A stretch of 18,486 bases of DNA from DATAEG01 sp036258135 (GTDB lineage: Bacteria > Actinomycetota > Actinomycetes > Mycobacteriales > Jatrophihabitantaceae): positions 1 to 18,486 of the forward strand of contig DATAEG010000113.1 of NCBI GenBank assembly GCA_036258135.1. The letters run 5' to 3'. Shown here one piece after another: positions 6,021 to 13,834 of the stretch. Made by a program: the position numbers and the translations under genes. Within the stretch, counting starts at the first letter, position 1. Every line of letters begins with the position of its first letter. The notes beneath the pieces are model-generated. The model did not search any database, was not told where the DNA came from, and saw only the letters and a list, made by a program, of their open reading frames with translations.

Positions 6021-6962
6021 TCAGGTGTTGAGCAAACGCACTTTCCACGCGCCCGCGGCGTTCTTGCGAACCTGGATCGGGCCGTCCCAGAAGTTGACCG
6101 GCTTGTAGATGACGGCGACGCCCACGTCCCCGGCGACGATGACGTCGCGGGCCTCGATCGACATGGTCCGCATCTGTTTGCGCAGCGTCGCGCTCGTGAA
6201 CTCGATGCGCGAGCACGTCGGGATGCTCTTCTCCTTCATCACCTCTTTGACGTCGGCGGCGTCGGCGTCGTCGCAGAACGCCGTGCCGTCGCGGGCGCCG
6301 GCCCGGTGGAAGAAGTCCTCGATGACCTTCGCGGCATCCCTCTGATCCTGCGTGGCTTCGCCCGTACCCGTGGTGGTGTCGCTGTTCGTCGGGCTGCTCG
6401 TATCGGTGCTCGGTTCGCTTGACGTCGGGCCGGAAGGGCTGCTCGCGGTCTGGCTCGAGCGACTCGTCGCCTGACCGGAGTCGTTCTTGTCGTTGCCGCC
6501 GAAGGCAAGGAAGGCGCCCAGGCCGAGAGCGAGAACGGCGAGCACGGCCACGACTATGGCGACGACCTTGCCGTTGCCCCGCTCGGGTGGCGGCGGGCCG
6601 TAGCCGCCGTACGGCGGGTACCCGCCTGGCGGTGGGCCGTATCCCGGCTCGCCGTACGCCGGAGGTTGACCATATGTGGGCGGCTGGCCCCAGCCTGGCG
6701 GCTGGGCGTACTGCGGCTGCTCGTAACCCGGCGCCTGCGGGTAGGCCGGCGGCGGTCCGTACTGCGGCGGTCCGTACTGGGGCGGGTGGTAGTGCTGCGG
6801 GCCTGGCTCTGGCGGGACAGGCTGGCTGAACTGAGTTGTCGGCTGCATCGCTTCCGGACCCGGCCATTGAGGCGCCTGCTCGGTCGGGGCCTCGGACGGC
6901 AGTTGCGGCGGCTGCGGCGGCCCGGGCGGCGAGCCAGGCTCGTACTCAGGTGGCTGTGTCAC
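6021..6962 (-). CDS. Pro/Gly/Gln/Tyr-rich single-pass membrane protein with extracytoplasmic domain
   Basis: A 313-residue protein in four parts. Residues 1-128 are low-complexity cytoplasmic sequence rich in Pro, Gln, Tyr and Gly, with repeated QYGPP and QPPxYG units. A membrane helix lies at about 132-155 (KVVAIVVAVLAVLALGLGAF). A Ser/Thr-rich linker spans 160-203, and a folded domain at about 206-313 resembles the DUF4878/NTF2-like extracytoplasmic domains of actinobacterial membrane proteins. C230 and C250 could form a disulfide. GTG 6962 has GAGGAG 6 nt upstream. The topology (disordered Pro-rich inside, small domain outside) is common in actinobacteria, but the function is unknown. It is co-oriented with purL and followed 7 nt later by the MDMPI/SCP-family gene. 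Confidence 0.8.
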   Translation of the reverse strand: MTQPPEYEPGSPPGPPQPPQLPSEAPTEQAPQWPGPEAMQPTTQFSQPVPPEPGPQHYHPPQYGPPQYGPPPAYPQAPGYEQPQYAQPPGWGQPPTYGQPPAYGEPGYGPPPGGYPPYGGYGPPPPERGNGKVVAIVVAVLAVLALGLGAFLAFGGNDKNDSGQATSRSSQTASSPSGPTSSEPSTDTSSPTNSDTTTGTGEATQDQRDAAKVIEDFFHRAGARDGTAFCDDADAADVKEVMKEKSIPTCSRIEFTSATLRKQMRTMSIEARDVIVAGDVGVAVIYKPVNFWDGPIQVRKNAAGAWKVRLLNT

Positions 6963-7058
6963 AGAAACTCCTCATTCGACTCAGCGTGGCCGCACTCTGT
7001 CCGCTCACGAATGCTCCGCCCAGCGACAATACGGGCCGGAAGTGGCGAGTGTCCCCCG

Positions 7059-9356
7059 CTAGCCGAACAGCACGGGCAGCACGCTGCGGCTCGCGTCCGC
7101 CAGGGTGGCCAGCTCCACCTCGAACTGTCCGTCAACGCTCAAGGGTGCACCCTCGGCGGCCACTTGTCCTATCCGCGTAATCGGTACGCCGACGTCCGCG
7201 CAACGCGCGAGCAGCTGCGGCACCGTCTCAGCGCGAACGCTGATCACAGCCCGCCCGGCGGATTCGGCAAAGAGAAACACGGCGGGCGGCACGCCCTCCG
7301 GGATCGAGACGCGCGCCCCGCGGCCGCCCTGGAGGCAGCTCTCTACCAGCGCCTGACCGACTCCTCCGTCGGAGATGTCGTGCGCCGATTCCAGGAGTCC
7401 GTTGTCCGCCGCGTCCACCAGAACGGTGGCGAGACGGTGCTCGGCGCCGAGGTCGACGCTCGGCGGACGCCCGCCCAACTGACCATGCACGGTCTGCGCC
7501 CACGCGGATCCGCCGAACTCGGGCCGCGTCTCGCCGAGCAGGTACAGCTCGGCGCCCTCGGTCTGGAACCGGCTCCGCACTCGTTTGGTCACGTCGTCGA
7601 TGATGCCGAGTACGCCGACGACCGGAGTGGGCAGGATCGGCTCGGCGCCGGTCTGGTTGTAAAAGCTGACGTTGCCGCCGGTGACCGGGACGCCGAGCGT
7701 CTGTGCGGCGTCGGCCAGGCCGCGCACGGCCTCGGCGAACTGCCACATGACGGCTGGGTTCTCCGGGGAGCCGAAGTTGAGGCAGTTCGTCACGGCGATA
7801 GGCCGCGCGCCGATGGTGGCCACGTTGCGGTACGCCTCGGCCAGCGCCAGCTGTGCCCCGGCGTACGGGTCCAGGCGGGCGTAGCGGCCGTTGCCGTCGG
7901 TGCTCAGGGCCAGGCCGCGCACGCCATCGTCGCTGACCCGAATGACGCCCGCGTTCTCCGGCGCCGCCAACACCGTGTTGCCGAGGACGTAACGGTCGTA
8001 CTGATCGGTGATCCACGACTTGTCGGCCAGATCGGGGCTGGCCACCAGCATCAGCAGCTGCGTCAGAAGCTCGGCACCGGACGCAGGTCGCGGCAGGTCG
8101 TCGGCGCTGTCGGCCACCAGGGCGTCCTGCTCGGCGGGACGGGCCATGGGCCGCTCGTAGACCGGTCCGTCGTTGGCCAGCGACCGTGGCGGGACGTCCA
8201 CGATCAGCTCGCCGTGCCAGCGCATCGTGAGCCGGCCCGTGTCGGTGACCGTCCCGATCACCGTCGCGGTGACGTCCCACTTAGCGCAGATCGCCAGGAA
8301 ACCAGCGAGGTCGGCCTCGGTGACGACCGCCATCATGCGTTCCTGAGACTCGCTCATCAGGATCTCTTCGGGCGTGAGCGTGTCGTCGCGGAGCGGCACC
8401 AGGTCGAGACCGACGTCCATCCCGCTGGAGCCCGCCGCCGCCAGTTCCGTCGTCGCGCAGGACAGTCCGGCCGCCCCGAGATCCTGGATTCCGGTGACAA
8501 GGTCGGCGGCGAAGATCTCCAGACAGCATTCGATGAGGACCTTCTCGGCAAACGGGTCGCCCACCTGAACCGACGGACGTTTGCGGTGGCTCTGCTCCTC
8601 GAAGTTGGCCGACGCCAGGACCGAGGCGCCGCCGATCCCGTCGCCGCCGGTCCGCGCACCGAACAGCACGACCTTGCTGCCCGGGCCCTCAGCCTTGGCC
8701 AGCTTGACGTCCTCCTTGCGCAGCATGCCGACGCACAGCGCGTTCACCAACGGGTTAGCCAGGTAGGAGGCGTCGAAGGCGGTCTCCCCGCCGATGTTGG
8801 GCAGTCCCAGGCAGTTGCCGTACCCACCGATACCGGCCACTACCCCGGGCAGCACCCGCGCCGTGTCCGGCGCGTCTGCGGGACCGAAGCGCAGCGCGTC
8901 CATGACTGCTACCGGTCGCGCACCCATGGTCAGGATGTCGCGGACGATGCCGCCCACCCCGGTGGCCGCACCCTGGTACGGCTCGACGTAGCTGGGGTGG
9001 TTGTGCGACTCGATCTTGAAAGTGGCGGCCCAACCGTCGCCGATGTCCACCACCCCTGCGTTCTCCCCCATGCCGACCAACAGCACGTCGGAGTCGGGTT
9101 GCTTCTCGCCGAACTGGCGCAGGTGCACCTTCGAGGACTTGTACGAGCAGTGCTCGGACCACATCACCGAATACATGGCGAGCTCGGCGCTGGTCGGCCG
9201 GCGGCCGAGCACCTCGCGGATCCGGGCGTACTCGTCGTCTTTCAGGCCGAGCTCGGTGAACGGCTGGGCGCGGTCCGGGGTGCGCTCAGCCGCGGCAACG
9301 GTATCGATCATTTGTGCATCATCGACGGGACCACGCGGATCGGGCATGGCTGGCAT
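7059..9356 (-). CDS. purL: Phosphoribosylformylglycinamidine synthase, large subunit (small-PurL type)
   Basis: A 765-residue protein catalysing ATP-dependent conversion of FGAR to FGAM with ammonia delivered by PurQ. This is the short PurL found in three-part PurSQL enzymes, without a fused glutaminase. Visible motifs are MWSEHCSYKSSK (65-76), FKIESHNHPS (113-122), GIGGYGNCLGLPNIGGE, GIQDLGAAGLSC, SESQERMMAV, the second-half NCLNFGSPENP and SAHDISDGGVGQAL. ATGs at residues 1, 4 and 16 are all possible starts, and none has a clear ribosome binding site. purQ ends 73 nt upstream on the same strand, with a small AACGC/GCGTT inverted repeat between them, so co-transcription is likely. Its PurS partner is not adjacent but encoded on the opposite strand near 13.6 kb. 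Confidence 0.97.
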   Translation of the reverse strand: MPAMPDPRGPVDDAQMIDTVAAAERTPDRAQPFTELGLKDDEYARIREVLGRRPTSAELAMYSVMWSEHCSYKSSKVHLRQFGEKQPDSDVLLVGMGENAGVVDIGDGWAATFKIESHNHPSYVEPYQGAATGVGGIVRDILTMGARPVAVMDALRFGPADAPDTARVLPGVVAGIGGYGNCLGLPNIGGETAFDASYLANPLVNALCVGMLRKEDVKLAKAEGPGSKVVLFGARTGGDGIGGASVLASANFEEQSHRKRPSVQVGDPFAEKVLIECCLEIFAADLVTGIQDLGAAGLSCATTELAAAGSSGMDVGLDLVPLRDDTLTPEEILMSESQERMMAVVTEADLAGFLAICAKWDVTATVIGTVTDTGRLTMRWHGELIVDVPPRSLANDGPVYERPMARPAEQDALVADSADDLPRPASGAELLTQLLMLVASPDLADKSWITDQYDRYVLGNTVLAAPENAGVIRVSDDGVRGLALSTDGNGRYARLDPYAGAQLALAEAYRNVATIGARPIAVTNCLNFGSPENPAVMWQFAEAVRGLADAAQTLGVPVTGGNVSFYNQTGAEPILPTPVVGVLGIIDDVTKRVRSRFQTEGAELYLLGETRPEFGGSAWAQTVHGQLGGRPPSVDLGAEHRLATVLVDAADNGLLESAHDISDGGVGQALVESCLQGGRGARVSIPEGVPPAVFLFAESAGRAVISVRAETVPQLLARCADVGVPITRIGQVAAEGAPLSVDGQFEVELATLADASRSVLPVLFG

Positions 9357-9429
9357 TGGTGCCCGGACGCGTAGGCCTTGCCCGCGGAAACGCGGAGCGT
9401 TCTCTGCGGAGCGGTTTCGTGGGGTGATC

Positions 9430-10104
9430 TCATGCCGCCGCCTTGGTCAGCACGCTGGTGAAGAACGCCAGACCGTCCGTACTGGGCCCGGTGAGCACGT
9501 CCACGGCGTGCTCCGGATGAGGCATCAGGCCGACCACGTTCCCGTCGGCGTTGGTGATACCGGCAATGTCGCGATTCGAGCCGTTCGGATTCCCGTCGAG
9601 GTAGCGGGCCACCACGCGCCCTTCGGCCTCGAGTTCGTCGAGCGTCCGCTGATCGGCGACGAAACCGCCCTCGCCGTTCTTGATCGGGATGACGATCTCG
9701 GCGCCGGCCGCACAGTCCGACGTCCACGCCGTCGCGGTGTTCTCAATGCGCAGCCGCTGGTCGCGGCAGACGAACTTGCGGTGGTCGTTGCGGATGAGCG
9801 CGCCCGGCAGCAGGTGCGATTCGCACAGCACCTGGAAGCCGTTGCAGATGCCGAGCACCGGCAGGCCGGCGCGGGCCGCGTCGACGATCGTCGCCATGAC
9901 CGGCGCGAACCGGGCGATGGCGCCGCAGCGCAGATAGTCGCCGTAGGAGAAGCCGCCCGGCAGCACGACACCGGACACGTCATGCAGCGACGAGTCGGCA
10001 TGCCATAGCGGGACGGCGTCGGCGCCCGCCAGGCGCAGCGCCCGGGCCGCGTCGCGGTCATCGAGGCTGCCGGGAAAGGTGACCACCCCGATGCGCACCG
10101 CCAC
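9430..10104 (-). CDS. purQ: Phosphoribosylformylglycinamidine synthase, glutaminase subunit
   Basis: A 224-residue class I glutamine amidotransferase that supplies ammonia to PurL. The oxyanion segment is LPGGFSYGDYLRCGAIARF. The catalytic triad is C87 in GICNGFQ with H196 and E198 in LMPHPEHA, all intact. GTG 10104 gives MAVRIGVVTFPGS, the expected family start, and sits 6 nt after a -10-like TAGGCT, so the message may be leaderless. In most actinobacteria purS lies directly upstream of purQ on the same strand. Here that place is taken by a divergent DUF1800 gene, so purQ seems to have acquired or retained its own promoter. Confidence 0.97.
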   Translation of the reverse strand: MAVRIGVVTFPGSLDDRDAARALRLAGADAVPLWHADSSLHDVSGVVLPGGFSYGDYLRCGAIARFAPVMATIVDAARAGLPVLGICNGFQVLCESHLLPGALIRNDHRKFVCRDQRLRIENTATAWTSDCAAGAEIVIPIKNGEGGFVADQRTLDELEAEGRVVARYLDGNPNGSNRDIAGITNADGNVVGLMPHPEHAVDVLTGPSTDGLAFFTSVLTKAAA

Positions 10105-10110
10105 GGCGCC

Positions 10111-10116
10111 AGCCTA
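10111..10116 (-). promoter_or_regulatory. Candidate -10 box for purQ
   Basis: TAGGCT on the minus strand matches TANNNT and lies 6 nt before the purQ GTG. No ribosome binding site is present, which is consistent with leaderless translation. No clear -35 is seen at 16-19 nt upstream. Confidence 0.45.
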
Positions 10117-10151
10117 ACTAGTGATGGTCCGTACACAGCGTTGCCGCAGCC

Positions 10152-10183
10152 TTGACATTCCTCGAACATTTCCGCGGCAGGGT
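10152..10183 (+). promoter_or_regulatory. Possible promoter of the DUF1800 gene
   Basis: A perfect TTGACA (10152-10157) is a sigma-70-type -35. The best downstream hexamer with leaderless geometry is CAGGGT (10178-10183), 7 nt before the ATG, but the 20-nt spacing is long and the first base deviates from TANNNT. Only the -35 match is convincing. Confidence 0.3.
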
Positions 10184-10190
10184 CGGTCCC

Positions 10191-11495
10191 ATGTCGTGGG
10201 ACTCGACGGCACGGCTGCTCCGACGGACCGGCTTCGGCACGAGCGGCGCCGCCGTGGATCAGGCCAGCCGGATCGCACCCGCCGATCTGGTCGCGCGGAT
10301 GCTCGCCGTTGCCCCCGATGACGATCCGGGCGCGCGGCGTACCCCCGTCCCGCAGCCGGCGGTGATCGCGCCGCCGGGCCAGCAGCGCAGCCAGGACGAA
10401 CGCCGACAGTTCCGCAGGCAACTCCAGCAGGAGTTCAAGTCCGTGGTCGCGTGGTGGATCCGGCGGATGGCCGCGGTCGACGAGCCGTTCGGCGAGAAGC
10501 TCACGTTTCTTTGGCATGACCATTTCGCCACCGCCATCAAGAAGGTGCGCCAGCCGGCGCTAATGGTCAGGCAGAACATCACCCTGCGGACGAAGGGCCG
10601 CGGCGACTTCCGCGACCTGGCGCTGGCCATGCTGGTGGACCCGGCGATGCTGCGCTGGCTCGACGGCCAGCTGAACACTGCCGCGGCACCGAACGAGAAC
10701 CTCGCGCGCGAGTTCATGGAGCTCTTCGCCCTCGGCCACGGTGACGGCTATACCGAGACGGACGTACGGGAGGGCGCCCGAGCTCTGACGGGCTGGAAGA
10801 TCGACCGGCAGACTGGGACCGCGCAGCTACGTCCACGGCTGCACGACAACGGCAAGAAGACCGTCCTCGGCGTCACGGGGAACCTCGACTACATCGGGTT
10901 CTGCGACGCGGTGCTGGCCCGGCCGGCCTCGGCCGGATTCGTCACGGCCCGGCTGTGGTCGCGCTTGGTTTCGGCCGATCCGCCGTCGTCCGAGGCGCTC
11001 GGCGCGCTCACGGACGCCTACGGGCCCAAGCGCGACCTGTCCGCACTGCTGCAGGCCATGCTGACCCGCCCGGAGATGACCACCAAGGCGGGCACCCTCG
11101 TGACGATGCCGGTCGAGTGGATGGTCGGCCTGCTTCGCTCGCTCAAGGTGCCGCTGGACGACGACAAGCGGATGGCGCTAATCCAAGGCGCGTTGCTGCG
11201 CCTCGGTCAGCTGCCGATGCTGCCCCCCAACGTCAGCGGCTGGCCGTCCGGCCAGGCGTGGCTGACCACGTCGGCGGCCGAACTGCGCATGCGGATCGCG
11301 ACCACGCTGGCGGCCGCCGGCGATCTGGACGCCGTGTCGAAGGGCGCCGCGTTGACCCGGGTTGAGGCCGTCGGTCACGTCATCGGCCTGGGCACCTGGT
11401 CGCCGCGATCCGCCGCCGTTCTGAAGGACGCCGCGGCCCAGCCGAATCGGTTGGTGGCGTTCGCTCTCAACACACCCGAATACCTGACCACCTGA
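10191..11495 (+). CDS. DUF1800 family protein
   Basis: A 434-residue protein starting MSWDSTARLLRRTGFG, the usual DUF1800 opening, which favours ATG 10191 over an upstream TTG. Typical blocks follow: FLWHDHFAT (106-114), NENLAREFMELFALG (168-182), YTETDVREGARALTGW (187-202), and a late PPNVSGWPSGQAW. DUF1800 is widespread and functionally uncharacterised, and is usually encoded next to DUF1501, as here (27 nt upstream). No signal peptide is visible, unlike its partner. A role with the exported partner in cell-surface or polysaccharide processing has been guessed for the family, but nothing in this sequence proves it. It diverges from purQ across an 86-nt gap. Confidence 0.92.
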   Translation: MSWDSTARLLRRTGFGTSGAAVDQASRIAPADLVARMLAVAPDDDPGARRTPVPQPAVIAPPGQQRSQDERRQFRRQLQQEFKSVVAWWIRRMAAVDEPFGEKLTFLWHDHFATAIKKVRQPALMVRQNITLRTKGRGDFRDLALAMLVDPAMLRWLDGQLNTAAAPNENLAREFMELFALGHGDGYTETDVREGARALTGWKIDRQTGTAQLRPRLHDNGKKTVLGVTGNLDYIGFCDAVLARPASAGFVTARLWSRLVSADPPSSEALGALTDAYGPKRDLSALLQAMLTRPEMTTKAGTLVTMPVEWMVGLLRSLKVPLDDDKRMALIQGALLRLGQLPMLPPNVSGWPSGQAWLTTSAAELRMRIATTLAAAGDLDAVSKGAALTRVEAVGHVIGLGTWSPRSAAVLKDAAAQPNRLVAFALNTPEYLTT

Positions 11496-11522
11496 AGCGC
11501 CGAGGAAGGAAGCGGCAGCCCC

Positions 11523-12764
11523 ATGGACAGCATCACCCGACGCAGGTTCCTCGTCGCCTCCGGGGTGGCCGGCGGGACCGCTCTGGCGGCCGGTGCGGGC
11601 GCGCTCACCTGGACTGAGCTGAAGCAGGGTGCCCAGCGCAATCCACTGCCGACGGACGCCAAGGTGCTCGTCATCGTCACGCTGTACGGCGGCAACGACG
11701 GGCTCGGCACGGTTATCCCGTACGCCGACAGCCACTATCACGACGCGCGGCCCGACCTCGCGTACAAGCCCGAGGAAGTGCTGCACCTCGACGACTCGCA
11801 TGGGCTCAACCCGTCGATGAAGGGCATCGCCGCGCTCTGGAAGCAGGACCGGGTGGCCATTGTGCGCGGAGTCGGGTATCCCAAGCCGGACCACAGCCAC
11901 TTCCGATCGATGGACATCTGGCAGACCGCGGCACCTGAGACGCCGGTCAACACCGGCTGGATCGGACGCTGGCTCGACGCCACCGGGGACGACCCGTTGC
12001 GCGCCATCGACGTTGGTAACACACTGCCGCCGATGTGCGTGGGCGCGAAGGCCACGGCGGCCTCGTTGGCGGCGGGGCGCGACAAGACGGTGCCCAAGGA
12101 TGTCGCGGCGGCGATCGATGCATTGGGCAGGGTGGACCCGACCGACGGCGTGGCCGCGGCCATGGTGTGCGAGTCGTACCGGGCCGAACGGACCGTCGCC
12201 ACCAGCGTTCTGCCGGTGCTGCAAGCCACCGACACCGACGACGAGACCGGTGAGGCGGGGGCCGGCGGCGCCTCCGCGGGCGGGCAGGGCAACCTCGCGG
12301 CGCAGCTGAACGTCGTGGCGCGCTGCATCAAGGCCGGCGTGCCGACCAAGGTCTATTCGGTCAGCCTCGGCGGCTTCGACACGCACGCCGACGAGAAGGG
12401 CACCCAGTCCGCGCAGCTTGGCCAGGTGGACGTGGCGACGTCCCGCTTCCTGGCCGATATGGCCAAGGACCCGCGCGGGCAAGGCGTGGTCGTGCTGGTC
12501 TACTCCGAGTTCGGTCGGCGGGTGGCCGCCAACGCCTCGCAGGGCACCGACCACGGCACCGCCGGACCCGTGTTCGTCATGGGTGCGCCCGTCCGCGGCG
12601 GCTTCTACGGCGAGGAGCCGTCCCTGACCGACCTCGACAACGGCGACCTCAAGGGCAACGTCGACTTCCGCACCGTGTACGCAGAACTGCTCCACAAGGT
12701 CCTGACCGCGGACCCGGCCCAGATCCTGGGCACCGCGCCCGGCAAGGACCTCGGCTTCCTCTGA
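11523..12764 (+). CDS. DUF1501 family Tat-exported protein (alkaline-phosphatase/sulfatase-like fold)
   Basis: A 413-residue protein. The N-terminus carries a twin-arginine signal, TRRRFL (5-10), followed by a hydrophobic Ala/Gly stretch to about residue 29, so it is expected to be folded and exported by Tat. Family motifs are LYGGNDG (54-60), HSHFRSMDIWQ (124-134), SLGGFDTHADEKG (281-293), VYSEFGRR (326-333), GTDHGTAG (341-348) and VDFRTVYAELL (380-390). The Asp/His pattern resembles metal sites of the alkaline-phosphatase superfamily, though no activity is established. An Ala/Gly-rich insert (about 237-256) looks like a loop. It is the downstream partner of the DUF1800 gene and almost certainly co-transcribed; GAGGAAGGAAG upstream may serve as ribosome binding site, slightly distant. 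Confidence 0.92.
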   Translation: MDSITRRRFLVASGVAGGTALAAGAGALTWTELKQGAQRNPLPTDAKVLVIVTLYGGNDGLGTVIPYADSHYHDARPDLAYKPEEVLHLDDSHGLNPSMKGIAALWKQDRVAIVRGVGYPKPDHSHFRSMDIWQTAAPETPVNTGWIGRWLDATGDDPLRAIDVGNTLPPMCVGAKATAASLAAGRDKTVPKDVAAAIDALGRVDPTDGVAAAMVCESYRAERTVATSVLPVLQATDTDDETGEAGAGGASAGGQGNLAAQLNVVARCIKAGVPTKVYSVSLGGFDTHADEKGTQSAQLGQVDVATSRFLADMAKDPRGQGVVVLVYSEFGRRVAANASQGTDHGTAGPVFVMGAPVRGGFYGEEPSLTDLDNGDLKGNVDFRTVYAELLHKVLTADPAQILGTAPGKDLGFL

Positions 12765-12779
12765 GCCAGCGCCGTCGTC

Positions 12780-12879
12780 CGGCGTGTCGTCCGCCCTCCC
12801 CGGCCGATGGGGAGGTTATCCCGGTCGACGGGGAGGAACTGGCCGCTCCGCATCGGCGTGTCGCGACCAGAACCTCCCC
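12780..12879. repeat. Duplicated/inverted heptamer cluster in the DUF1501-DUF1345 gap
   Basis: The heptamer CCTCCCC occurs at 12795-12801 and 12873-12879, and its complement GGGGAGG at 12809-12815 and 12830-12836. Copies 1 and 2 form a hairpin with a 7-nt loop. Copies 3 and 4 can also pair, extended by CTGG/CCAG after a mismatch. In addition, the 10-mer CGGCGTGTCG precedes both CCTCCCC copies (12780-12789 and 12854-12863). Alternative pairings are mutually exclusive, as in an attenuator, but no T-run follows. The rest of the 147-nt gap holds no gene. Confidence 0.55.
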
Positions 12880-12911
12880 CTCGCCAATAGGCGGCTGTTT
12901 CACTGGCCGGC

Positions 12912-13553
12912 ATGGTCCGGGCTCGCCCACCGATGAAACGGCGGGAAGGCCGCACCGCGGTCAGCGCGGTCGCCGGCCTCGTCGTGGGGCTCGGCGTCGC
13001 CACCGCATCCAGCTGGGCATACGCGGGACCGATCGCGTGGTCCGTCGCCGCAGCGGTGTTCCTGATCTGGACGTGGGCGCAGGTGACCGGCATGGACGCC
13101 GCCGCCACGCACGACCACGCGATGAGCGAGGATCCCGGCCGCCAGACCACAGACGTGATCATCATCGCGGCCAGCGTGGCCAGCATCGGTGCGGTCGTCT
13201 TTCTGCTGAGTCAGGCCGGCGCCGGCAACAGGCCTCTGACCGCGGCGATAGGCCTGACCAGTGTGGCCGCAGCGTGGATCGTGGTGCACACGCTCTTCAT
13301 GCTTCGCTACGCACGCCTCTACTACACCGAACCGCAAGGCGGCATCGACTTCAACCAGGACGAGCCACCCGCCTATCGAGATTTCGCGTACCTCGCCTTC
13401 ACCCTCGGCATGACCTACCAGGTGTCGGATACCGCGCTGAAGAATTCGACGGTTCGCATCACCGTGCTGCGGCACACGCTGCTGTCCTACGTCCTCGGCG
13501 CCGTCGTGCTGGCGGCGACCATCAACCTGGTTGTCGGCCTAGGCACCGGCTGA
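12912..13553 (+). CDS. DUF1345 family integral membrane protein
   Basis: A 213-residue protein with about five membrane segments: roughly 15-33, 38-57, 80-99, 108-130 and 188-210. The diagnostic DUF1345 motif is at 157-173 (DFAYLAFTLGMTYQVSD), preceded by a short acidic loop. Family function is unknown. ATG 12912 is the longest start; ATG 12933 (MKRREGRT) is equally plausible, and neither has a strong ribosome binding site. It follows DUF1501 after a 147-nt gap with the structured repeat cluster, so it may be a separate transcription unit. purS begins 41 nt downstream with its own promoter-like element. Confidence 0.88.
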   Translation: MVRARPPMKRREGRTAVSAVAGLVVGLGVATASSWAYAGPIAWSVAAAVFLIWTWAQVTGMDAAATHDHAMSEDPGRQTTDVIIIAASVASIGAVVFLLSQAGAGNRPLTAAIGLTSVAAAWIVVHTLFMLRYARLYYTEPQGGIDFNQDEPPAYRDFAYLAFTLGMTYQVSDTALKNSTVRITVLRHTLLSYVLGAVVLAATINLVVGLGTG

Positions 13554-13560
13554 CGGCCGG

Positions 13561-13590
13561 TAGGCTCAGCAGCAACTTGCTCCCGGAGGT
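13561..13590 (+). promoter_or_regulatory. Candidate purS -10 box and ribosome binding site
   Basis: TAGGCT (13561-13566) fits TANNNT. GGAGGT (13585-13590) is a strong Shine-Dalgarno sequence 4 nt before the purS GTG. The site therefore differs from the leaderless purQ and purF starts. No good -35 at normal spacing is seen. Confidence 0.45.
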
Positions 13591-13594
13591 AGCT

Positions 13595-13831
13595 GTGGCC
13601 CGCGTGGTCGTCGACGTCGTGCTCAAACCGGAGATCCTCGACCCGCAGGGCCAAGCCATACTCGGCGCCATGCACCGGCTCGGCATCGACGGGGTCAGGT
13701 CGTTGCGCGCCGGCAAGCATTTCGAGCTCGACGTCGACGAGACCGTCGACGCCGCCACCATCGAGAAGCTGGCGGACACGCTCCTGGCCAACCCGGTCAT
13801 CGAGGACTTCTCCGTCCGTCGCATCGGCTGA
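13595..13831 (+). CDS. purS: Phosphoribosylformylglycinamidine synthase subunit PurS
   Basis: A 78-residue protein, MARVVVDVVLKPEILDPQGQ at the start, with GKHFELDVDE in the middle and a final NPVIEDFSV strand: the standard PurS pattern. PurS dimers bridge PurQ and PurL and are required to pass ammonia to PurL in the FGAM synthase complex. GTG 13595 has GGAGGT 4 nt upstream, so the start is secure. It is on the plus strand, 3.5 kb from purQ and read in the opposite direction, between a DUF1345 gene and a PrmC-like gene 3 nt downstream. In the usual actinobacterial order it directly precedes purQ. Because it is the only visible purS here and looks intact, it presumably still serves PurQ/PurL. 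Confidence 0.95.
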   Translation: MARVVVDVVLKPEILDPQGQAILGAMHRLGIDGVRSLRAGKHFELDVDETVDAATIEKLADTLLANPVIEDFSVRRIG

Positions 13832-13834
13832 CCC

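Noticed and set aside
6600..6830. Repetitive GGCGG/CCGTA-like tracts resembling tandem DNA repeats
   Set aside because: They are explained by codons of the Pro/Gln/Tyr/Gly-rich cytoplasmic tail of the 6021-6962 protein, not by a mobile or CRISPR-like repeat.
6666..9374. A 902-codon plus-strand open frame opposite purL
   Set aside because: It is antisense to a certain purL and part of the Pro-rich gene, its translation is Arg/Gly/His-rich without any domain, and such long antisense frames are routine in high-GC DNA.
11178..12695. A 505-codon minus-strand open frame opposite DUF1800/DUF1501
   Set aside because: It is antisense to two well-supported genes, has no recognisable motif and no ribosome binding site.
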